Source: CBFGTV01 sp965652145 (GTDB taxonomy: Bacteria > Bacillota > Clostridia > Peptostreptococcales > Natronincolaceae). From it: 6,889 nt of DNA. Positions within the stretch are counted from its first letter, which is position 1. Each line of letters starts with the position of its first letter. Location of the stretch: assembly GCA_965652145.1 (NCBI GenBank), contig CBFGTV010000114.1, positions 1 through 6,889 of the forward strand, given 5' to 3'. Positions 1 to 4,504 of the stretch are shown piece by piece. The position numbers and the translations under genes were made by a program. Under the pieces are notes generated by a model. That model worked only from the letters and a program-made list of their open reading frames with translations. It ran no database searches and was not told the DNA's origin.

Positions 1-30
1 AAGGCCTGTTATTGCAGGATAACAGGCCTT
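1..30 (-). terminator. Probable intrinsic terminator of the kdgK-kdgK-VOC unit (edge of window)
   Basis: A perfect 12-bp inverted repeat (AAGGCCTGTTAT / ATAACAGGCCTT) surrounds a 6-nt loop and lies 56 nt beyond the stop codon of the VOC gene. The stem is GC-rich in its lower half, as in Rho-independent terminators. For minus-strand transcripts the U-tract would lie to the left of base 1. Only the two T residues that end the stem are visible, so the tract itself cannot be confirmed. On the plus strand the stem is not followed by a T-run, so a bidirectional terminator is not supported from that side. Confidence 0.72.
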
Positions 31-86
31 TGCGAGGATTAAAGTAAATAAACTATATTCAAATATAAGAATTTTGCTGTGTGTTG

Positions 87-470
87 TTAAACCAGGGATT
101 TTTCCCTTTGAATAAAGTGGATGATATTACCCTCCACATCCTTAAAAAATACCGTTTTAACTCCCTTACCATTATCTTTAAGGGCATCGATAATTTCAAC
201 ACCATTTCTTAATAGGTTTTCATGTTGAGATTCTATGTCATCGGTTCCAAAGGCCAAATGCCTGATCCCCTGATGCTTGTTACTCTTTAGTACTGTTTCT
301 TCCTCCATAGGATAAATCTCCAGCATATTGCCATCCTCCATCAGAAGAAAGAACGTAGGTTGAGGCTTTTGATTATTATAGACAACCTTTAGACCAAAAA
401 CCTTTACATACCAATCCTTGAGGAAAGCTGTATCCCTTGCACAAATCCCTACATGCTCCAACGTAAGCAT
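87..470 (-). CDS. VOC-superfamily (glyoxalase/bleomycin-resistance fold) metalloprotein, function unknown
   Basis: This 127-residue protein has the length and motif layout of a single-module pair of beta-alpha-beta-beta-beta units from the vicinal oxygen chelate superfamily. It opens with LEHVGI, has MLEIYP near residue 50 and GIRHLAF near 71, and ends with a GNIIHFIQR strand. By position the likely metal ligands are His6, Glu51, His71 and His118. The fourth position is usually Glu in glyoxalase I-type members, so His118 is unusual. The start is the ATG at 470, preceded by AAGGAGG with 7-nt spacing. That SD overlaps the TAA stop of the upstream kinase (gap 12 nt), so the gene is co-transcribed and probably translationally coupled. 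No signal peptide or membrane segment is seen, so it should be cytoplasmic. Superfamily membership is clear. The substrate is not: methylglyoxal detoxification, a sugar-acid isomerase/epimerase step or a ring-opening step are all possible, and context only suggests a link to uronate catabolism. Confidence 0.85.
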   Translation of the reverse strand: MLTLEHVGICARDTAFLKDWYVKVFGLKVVYNNQKPQPTFFLLMEDGNMLEIYPMEEETVLKSNKHQGIRHLAFGTDDIESQHENLLRNGVEIIDALKDNGKGVKTVFFKDVEGNIIHFIQREKSLV

Positions 471-482
471 TTTAACCCCTCC

Positions 483-1430
483 TTATCTATCAATATATTC
501 GTCAATCCCCATAAATTCTTGCACCTGAACCAATGTAGGGAAGCCTTCCATGTCACCCCTCACCAGGGTCGCCATAGCTCCGATGGCATTGGCCAGCTTT
601 CCGCAATCCACCAGAGACTTGTTACGAAGAAGTCCTGATAAAAAACCGGCAGCAAAGCCATCTCCTGCCCCTACTGTATCTTCAGGCTTTTCAATAATAT
701 AGCCTTCTATAAAGTGGGCTTCCTCCCGGTTAGCGGCATAACAGCCCTTTTTACCGAGCTTAACTGCCACCGTTTCACATCCCATTTCCAAAAAGGCCTC
801 TGTAATTTTTCTGGGGTCATCGGTGCCAATTAAGTGTTTTCCTTCATCAACTCCAGGAAAAATGATATCTGCCTGCTGTGCCAGCTCTAATAAAACTGAG
901 CGGGCCTCCTGGGGCGACCAAAGCTTCAGTCGGATATTAGGGTCAAAGGAAATTTTCACTCCCTTGGCCTTTGCTCCCTCAATAGCATAATTAACTGCTT
1001 CCCGGGCCTTTATCGACAGGGCTGGTGTAATTCCTGTAAGGTGCAGAATTTTACATGAGGTTATATAATCCAAATCAAGGTCACTGATTTCTATATTGCT
1101 GGCAGCCGAATGTCTGCGATAATAGTAGATATTGGGGTTGGCATGGGCAAAGCGTTCCTTAAAAATTAGCCCGGTATTGGCTATTGGGTCGATCACTGTT
1201 TTAGAAACGTCTACCCCTTCGCCACGGATCACCGCCTGTATATACCTTCCAAACTCATCATTCCCCAATTTAGAGAACCAGCCTACCTGATGCCCAAGCC
1301 TGGCCAAGGCAATGGCCACATTAGACTCGGCACCGGCAATTGATTTACTAAAGTGATGTACATATCTGAGGGGTCCTGTGGCATCAGGATTGAACAGGAC
1401 CATGGTTTCTCCGAAGGTGATAACATCCAT
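483..1430 (-). CDS. kdgK: PfkB-family sugar kinase, probable 2-keto-3-deoxygluconate kinase (second copy)
   Basis: The 315-residue ribokinase/PfkB-fold kinase is predicted to phosphorylate 2-keto-3-deoxygluconate (KDG) to KDPG with ATP in the cytoplasm. Visible motifs, in order: N-terminal strand with FGETM; substrate-contact GAESNVA at 33-39; YYYRRHSAAS at 102-111, the Tyr/Arg-rich lid segment typical of bacterial and archaeal KDG kinases; FDPNIRLKLW at 162-171; VKLGKKG at 223-229 near the ATP site; and the PfkB signature DTVGAGDG at 251-258 with catalytic Asp257. The ATG at 1430 is preferred. An in-frame GTG at 1460 would add ten residues that do not belong to the family, and a purine run sits directly against it with no spacer. 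The gene starts 1 nt after the stop of the preceding kinase and ends inside the SD of the VOC gene. Motifs place it nearer the Thermus/archaeal-type KDG kinases than its neighbour. A related keto-deoxy sugar acid or another ketose remains possible as substrate. Confidence 0.85.
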   Translation of the reverse strand: MDVITFGETMVLFNPDATGPLRYVHHFSKSIAGAESNVAIALARLGHQVGWFSKLGNDEFGRYIQAVIRGEGVDVSKTVIDPIANTGLIFKERFAHANPNIYYYRRHSAASNIEISDLDLDYITSCKILHLTGITPALSIKAREAVNYAIEGAKAKGVKISFDPNIRLKLWSPQEARSVLLELAQQADIIFPGVDEGKHLIGTDDPRKITEAFLEMGCETVAVKLGKKGCYAANREEAHFIEGYIIEKPEDTVGAGDGFAAGFLSGLLRNKSLVDCGKLANAIGAMATLVRGDMEGFPTLVQVQEFMGIDEYIDR

Positions 1431-1449
1431 TTTATCTTTGTACCCTACC
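1428..1449 (-). promoter_or_regulatory. Coupled stop/start junction with poorly spaced SD between the two kinases
   Basis: The upstream kinase ends with TAA at 1432-1434 and the next ATG begins at 1430, giving TAAAATG. The only SD-like sequence is GGTAGGG at 1443-1449, which lies 12 nt from the ATG, longer than the 7-8 nt seen at most other starts in this window. This arrangement suggests that the second kinase is translated largely by ribosomes that have just finished the first. Confidence 0.6.
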
Positions 1450-2454
1450 GGAGCCGTCACCCTTCATTAAGGTTTCAACCTCATCCTTGGATACCAGGTT
1501 GGCATCACCGGGAATTGTGTGCTTAAGAGCAGAGGCGGCAACTGCAAATTCAAGGGCATCCTGTAATGGCATTTCTGTTACCAAACCGTAGATTAGTCCT
1601 GATGCGAAGGAATCTCCGCCTCCTACCCGGTCAACAATTCTGACATCGTATTTCTTAGACAGATACGATTGTTTGCCATCATATAATAATGCCGACCATC
1701 CGTTATCTGAGGCTGAATAGCTTTCACGAAGGGTTGAAGCTACATATTTAAATCCAAATCTTTCTATTAGCTGCTTTGCAACGCCTTCATAGGCTTTATG
1801 ATTAATTTCACCCTTGGTAATATCAGTATCTTCAGCCTTGATGCCAAAGACCATTTCTGCATCCTCTTCATTTCCAATACAAACATCTACATATTCCATC
1901 AGCTTTGACATAACTTCTCCGGCCTTTTGGGGAGTCCACAGCTTTTTACGGTAATTTAGATCTACAGAAACGGTAACACCCATTTCTTTTGCTGCCTTAC
2001 AAGCTGCTAGGGTTATTTCTGCAGCCTGGTCACTTAAGGCGGGAGTAATTCCAGTAAAGTGGAACCAATCAACACCTTTAAAAATTTCCTGCCAGTTGAA
2101 GTCTGATAAGTTGGCAGTGGCGATGGCTGAATTAGCTCGATCGTATATTACCTTTGACGGTCTTTGGGAGGCTCCGGTTTCAAGGAAATAAATACCTAAG
2201 CGTTCTCCTCCTCTAGCAATATAGCTGGTGTCTACACCATATTTTCTCAAGGCGTTAATTGCACATTGTCCAATCTCATGCTTTGGTACCTTTGTAATGA
2301 ATCTTGCATCTAATCCATAGTTAGCCAGGGAGATACATACATTTGCTTCTCCACCGCCATAGCATACATCAAAATTATCTGATTGAACAAATCTTTGATA
2401 GCCTGGTGAAGATAACCTCAGCATAATTTCTCCCAACGTAACAACCTTTTTCAT
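1432..2454 (-). CDS. kdgK: 2-keto-3-deoxygluconate kinase, Thermotoga type
   Basis: This 340-residue PfkB-family kinase should convert KDG to 2-keto-3-deoxy-6-phosphogluconate, the step after KduD. Motifs: VTLGEIMLRLS at the N terminus; YGGGEANV at 32-39; RPSKVIYDRANSA at 98-110; DLNYRKKLW at 165-173; NEED at 195-198; the nucleotide/catalytic loop DRVGGGDSF at 275-283 with catalytic Asp281; KHTIPGD at 311-317; and a C-terminal GSGRVQR tail. From memory, the IMLRLS start, the ARGG/GIYFLE segment and the SGRV-R tail closely match the T. maritima KDG kinase family (TM0067, about 339 aa). The glycine loop reads GGGD rather than the common GAGD. The start is placed at 2454: an ideal AGGGGAGG lies 8 nt upstream, whereas an in-frame ATG at 2478 would put that SD inside the gene. 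It is the first gene after the promoter at 2497-2525. Confidence 0.93.
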   Translation of the reverse strand: MKKVVTLGEIMLRLSSPGYQRFVQSDNFDVCYGGGEANVCISLANYGLDARFITKVPKHEIGQCAINALRKYGVDTSYIARGGERLGIYFLETGASQRPSKVIYDRANSAIATANLSDFNWQEIFKGVDWFHFTGITPALSDQAAEITLAACKAAKEMGVTVSVDLNYRKKLWTPQKAGEVMSKLMEYVDVCIGNEEDAEMVFGIKAEDTDITKGEINHKAYEGVAKQLIERFGFKYVASTLRESYSASDNGWSALLYDGKQSYLSKKYDVRIVDRVGGGDSFASGLIYGLVTEMPLQDALEFAVAASALKHTIPGDANLVSKDEVETLMKGDGSGRVQR

Positions 2455-2462
2455 TGATAAAT

Positions 2463-2470
2463 CCTCCCCT
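2463..2470 (-). promoter_or_regulatory. Strong Shine-Dalgarno site of the first kdgK, fixes its start
   Basis: AGGGGAGG is followed by 8 nt and then the ATG at 2454. An upstream in-frame ATG at 2478 has no SD at a suitable distance and lies within the putative operator repeats, so the shorter protein is favoured. Confidence 0.8.
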
Positions 2471-2520
2471 TGTTTCATATCTTAAAATATAGTTTCATTA
2501 TATGAAATTATGTTTCACAA
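2471..2520. promoter_or_regulatory. Putative operator: three GTTTCA-type repeats with 20-bp phasing
   Basis: On the plus strand TGTTTCATAT (2471), AGTTTCATTA (2491) and TGTTTCACAA (2511) recur at exactly 20-bp steps, about two helical turns. An inverted ATGAAA lies at 2502-2507. This creates three overlapping palindromes: TTTCAT-N3-ATGAAA (2493-2507), TGAAA-N5-TTTCA (2503-2517) and TTTCATAT/ATATGAAA (2473-2480 with 2500-2507). The repeats fall in the -35/-10 spacer, across and just downstream of the -10, and in the 5' leader, which is a layout suited to repression. TGAAA-N5-TTTCA resembles the site architecture known for IclR-type KdgR regulators. The regulator itself is not in the window, so the assignment is an inference. 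Confidence 0.6.
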
Positions 2521-2525
2521 TTCAA
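2497..2525 (-). promoter_or_regulatory. Sigma-A-type promoter of the kdgK-kdgK-VOC operon
   Basis: On the minus strand TTGAAT (2520-2525, 4 of 6 to TTGACA) is followed by a 17-nt spacer and a perfect TATAAT (2497-2502). Transcription would start near 2490, giving a leader of about 36 nt that contains the SD at 2463-2470. No other hexamer pair in the spacer is as good. Operator-like repeats overlap the promoter, so it is probably controlled. Confidence 0.75.
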
Positions 2526-2604
2526 AACTTCTATTACGCTAAATTATATGATTTTGGTTAAATTTCTTGTTTTTTCCCCAAAATTCTACTATATTCATTA
2601 TTTT

Positions 2605-2647
2605 TCATTGTATTCTAGCTAAACACCTCTAGTAGCCAATACAATGA
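2605..2647. repeat. Perfect 10-bp inverted repeat of unknown role in the intergenic spacer
   Basis: TCATTGTATT (2605-2614) and AATACAATGA (2638-2647) are perfect inverted copies separated by 23 nt. The loop can form a small inner helix (GCTA 2618-2621 with TAGC 2633-2636, or CTAG with CTAG). No T-tract follows on either strand, so it is not a standard terminator. It lies about 80 bp upstream of the promoter -35. It could be a distal operator half-site pair or just a transcript structure. Confidence 0.5.
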
Positions 2648-2733
2648 TTCCAGCTGATCTCTGGTTAAGATTGTTTTCTCCCTTAAGCTTTTCTAATTAA
2701 TTTCCTCATGCCTTATGGTAAGCAAGATGCTAG

Positions 2734-2785
2734 AAAAAAGGATTAAAGGAATAAACAACACAGTTGATATATTTCACTTTAATCC
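2734..2785 (-). terminator. Probable intrinsic terminator after kduD
   Basis: On the minus strand GGATTAAAG (2777-2785) pairs with CTTTAATCC (2740-2748). Allowing a one-base bulge at 2776, the stem extends by GAA/TTC to 12 bp. The 21-nt remainder contains a small CAAC/GTTG hairpin. A run of six T residues (2734-2739) follows the stem directly. The stem is AT-rich and the loop long, so efficiency may be moderate. It lies 64 nt after the kduD stop and before the kdgK promoter, consistent with separation of two transcription units. Confidence 0.6.
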
Positions 2786-2849
2786 AATGATAAAATATGG
2801 GGGAATGTTGTGTCCTGTTTATCTATCTATCCAAATAATGGTTTGATTG

Positions 2850-3626
2850 TTATCTTACCATCCAGCCACCATCAACGCATAGAATGTGACCATTCATATA
2901 GTCTGATGCACTGGATGCCAAAAATACGGCGGCTGCGGCCAAATCCTCTGGCTTACCCCATCGACCTGCAGGGATTCTGCCTAGAATCTCGGCATTCCGT
3001 TTTTCGTCAGCACGAATAGGGGCCGTATTGGCAGTCTCAATATAGCCTGGTGCAATGGCATTAATTTGTACATTACTGTCGGCCAATTCATTGGCAAAGG
3101 CCTTGGTTAAGCCTGCAACCCCATGCTTGGATGCAGTATAGCTGGGAACAAACTTGCCCCCTTGAAATGACAGCATAGAAGCTATATTAATGATCTTACC
3201 GCTTTTTTGAGCTGTCATATATTTTCCTGCTACCTTGGAAATATAGTAAATGGCACTTAAATTAAGGTCAATGACCCTTTTCCATGCCTCGTTTTCGCCT
3301 TCAAGTATTGGCGCACGGTGAATGGTACCTGCATTATTAACAACAATATCGACTCTTCCATAGGCTTCAATACATTTTTCTACAGCCTCCATGGCATCCT
3401 GCTCCTTCATAAGATTTCCCTGAAAAAAAGCAATTTTACTACCCATGGCTTCAATTTCCCTGCGCATTTCTTCATCGCCTTCACTGGAATAGGTATAAAT
3501 AAATAGATCTGCTCCAGCCTTGGCGAGGCCTGTAGCGATGGCCTTTCCAATACCAGAATTACCTCCTGTTACCATGGCCACCTTTCCCTTCAGGCCAAAG
3601 GTATTTAAAATAAAATCATTGTTCAT
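2850..3626 (-). CDS. kduD: 2-dehydro-3-deoxy-D-gluconate 5-dehydrogenase (KduD), SDR family
   Basis: This 258-residue classical short-chain dehydrogenase reduces 2,5-diketo-3-deoxygluconate (DKII) to 2-keto-3-deoxygluconate with NAD(P)H in the cytoplasm. Motifs: nucleotide-binding TGGNSGIG at 20-27; NNAG at 97-100; a catalytic tetrad of Asn122, Ser150, Tyr163 and Lys167 (SYTASK); IAPGYIET at 191-198, typical of KduD/gluconate 5-dehydrogenase-like SDRs; and C-terminal VDGGW. The length fits the family. The ATG at 3626 is chosen because GGAGG lies 8 nt upstream. An ATG at 3641 would add five residues and overlaps that SD. The gene follows kduI by 31 nt, and the pairing with kduI is what makes KduD the best call within a family where sequence alone leaves substrate ambiguous. 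A gluconate 5-dehydrogenase is the main alternative. Confidence 0.93.
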   Translation of the reverse strand: MNNDFILNTFGLKGKVAMVTGGNSGIGKAIATGLAKAGADLFIYTYSSEGDEEMRREIEAMGSKIAFFQGNLMKEQDAMEAVEKCIEAYGRVDIVVNNAGTIHRAPILEGENEAWKRVIDLNLSAIYYISKVAGKYMTAQKSGKIINIASMLSFQGGKFVPSYTASKHGVAGLTKAFANELADSNVQINAIAPGYIETANTAPIRADEKRNAEILGRIPAGRWGKPEDLAAAAVFLASSASDYMNGHILCVDGGWMVR

Positions 3627-3634
3627 CAGTAATA

Positions 3635-3639
3635 CCTCC
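3635..3639 (-). promoter_or_regulatory. Shine-Dalgarno site of kduD, fixes its start
   Basis: GGAGG is 8 nt upstream of the ATG at 3626. The alternative in-frame ATG (3639-3641) shares its G with this site and has no SD of its own, so it is unlikely to be the start. Confidence 0.75.
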
Positions 3640-3657
3640 ATTTCATCTGTCTATTGC

Positions 3658-4491
3658 TTATAGTAGATCGCGGTTATCAATGTGATCCATGTCGGTAAAG
3701 GTTTGGTTTTCACCAACCATACCCCAAATAAAGGTATATTTTTTGGTTCCAACGCCCGAATGAATTGACCAGGATGGCGAAATTACTGCCTCTTGGTTTC
3801 TCATAATAATATGCCTTGTTTCCTTGGGTTCTCCCATCATATGGAAAACCATGGCATCATCATCCATATCAAAATACAGGTAAACCTCCATTCTTCGATC
3901 GTGGGTATGGGAAGGCATAGTATTCCAAACGGAACCCTCTTCCAGCAGGGTCATACCCATAACCAGCTGACAAGACTTGCATACATTCGGATGAACATAC
4001 TGATAAATTGTTCTTTGATTTAGCTCCTGCGGAGAACCCAGTTTCACCGGATTGGCATCCTTTATATTGATTTTTACCGTTGGATAGGACTGGTGGGCCG
4101 GAGCAGAATTAAGGTAGAACTTAGCAGGATTAGCTTCATCTACAGATTTAAAGGAAACATCCTTAATTCCCATTCCCACATAAAGACCATCACGTTGATC
4201 CAGCTCGTATTCCTTTCCATCTAAAATGACGATTCCCTTTCCGCCAATATTAATAATACCTAATTCACGTCTTTCAAGGAAATATTCAGCTCCAATTTCC
4301 TTTCCTGCCTCCAGCTTTAATTCCTTTTTTACTGGAGTGACAGAGCCGGCAATCATTCGGTCGTAATGGGTATAGACTAATCGTATGTCATCAGCTTGAA
4401 ACAGTCCACCTACATGAAATTCCTCTCTCAATCTTTGGGTATCATAATTTTTGGCATCCTTATTGCTTGATGCGTATCTAATCTCTAACAT
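3658..4491 (-). CDS. kduI: 5-keto-4-deoxyuronate isomerase (4-deoxy-L-threo-5-hexosulose-uronate ketol-isomerase)
   Basis: The 277-residue KduI interconverts 5-keto-4-deoxyuronate (DKI), from unsaturated galacturonate, and 2,5-diketo-3-deoxygluconate, the KduD substrate. It is a cytoplasmic double cupin zinc enzyme. The zinc site is intact: SHTHDRRMEVYLYF supplies His195, His197 and Glu202, and SIHSGVG supplies His244. This is the same spacing as E. coli KduI (278 aa, ligands 196/198/203/245 as I recall). Other family hallmarks are the N-terminal MLEIRYASSNKDAKNYDT, FLERRELGIINIGG near 71-84 and the C-terminal GENQTFTDMDHI. The ATG at 4491 has AGGAGG 7 nt upstream, directly after the TAA of the polygalacturonase gene (13-nt gap), so the two are co-translated. 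KduI directly before kduD, in pathway order, is a classic pectin-locus arrangement. I see nothing missing or altered. Confidence 0.97.
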   Translation of the reverse strand: MLEIRYASSNKDAKNYDTQRLREEFHVGGLFQADDIRLVYTHYDRMIAGSVTPVKKELKLEAGKEIGAEYFLERRELGIINIGGKGIVILDGKEYELDQRDGLYVGMGIKDVSFKSVDEANPAKFYLNSAPAHQSYPTVKINIKDANPVKLGSPQELNQRTIYQYVHPNVCKSCQLVMGMTLLEEGSVWNTMPSHTHDRRMEVYLYFDMDDDAMVFHMMGEPKETRHIIMRNQEAVISPSWSIHSGVGTKKYTFIWGMVGENQTFTDMDHIDNRDLL

Positions 4492-4504
4492 AATATTTCC
4501 TCCT

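Larger units (their letters stand above)
2455..2849. other. 395-nt intergenic spacer between kduD and kdgK
   Basis: The spacer is AT-rich with no credible gene on either strand. It holds, from kduD towards kdgK, the probable terminator (2734-2785), an unexplained 10-bp inverted repeat (2605-2647), the sigma-A promoter (2497-2525) and the phased operator repeats (2471-2520). I saw no riboswitch, tRNA or catabolite-repression (cre) site matching consensus. The stretches 2526-2604, 2648-2733 and 2786-2849 show nothing I can assign. Confidence 0.7.

Noticed and set aside
1428..1460. Possible frameshift or fusion between the two kinases
   Set aside because: Both proteins have complete N- and C-termini typical of their own subfamilies. 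The TAA-A-ATG junction is ordinary translational coupling.
2471..2520. Short repeats considered as a CRISPR-like or satellite array
   Set aside because: The repeated unit is only 6-8 bp with 12-14 bp of unrelated sequence between copies, and it coincides with a promoter. An operator explains it better.
2612..2639. Second promoter candidate on the minus strand, TTGGCT-N16-TAGAAT
   Set aside because: The -35 is poor, it lies within the arms of the inverted repeat, and the promoter at 2497-2525 has a perfect -10 with 17-nt spacing much nearer the gene.
2455..2849. Catabolite-repression (cre) site or riboswitch in the kdgK leader region
   Set aside because: No stretch matches the TGWAANCGNTNWCA cre pattern, and the leader from the predicted start site is only about 36 nt, too short for a known riboswitch.
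2810..3019. Plus-strand open frame of 69 codons overlapping the 3' end of kduD
   Set aside because: It is antisense to a well-supported SDR gene, its sequence resembles no family I recognise, and it is best explained as a shadow of kduD codon use.
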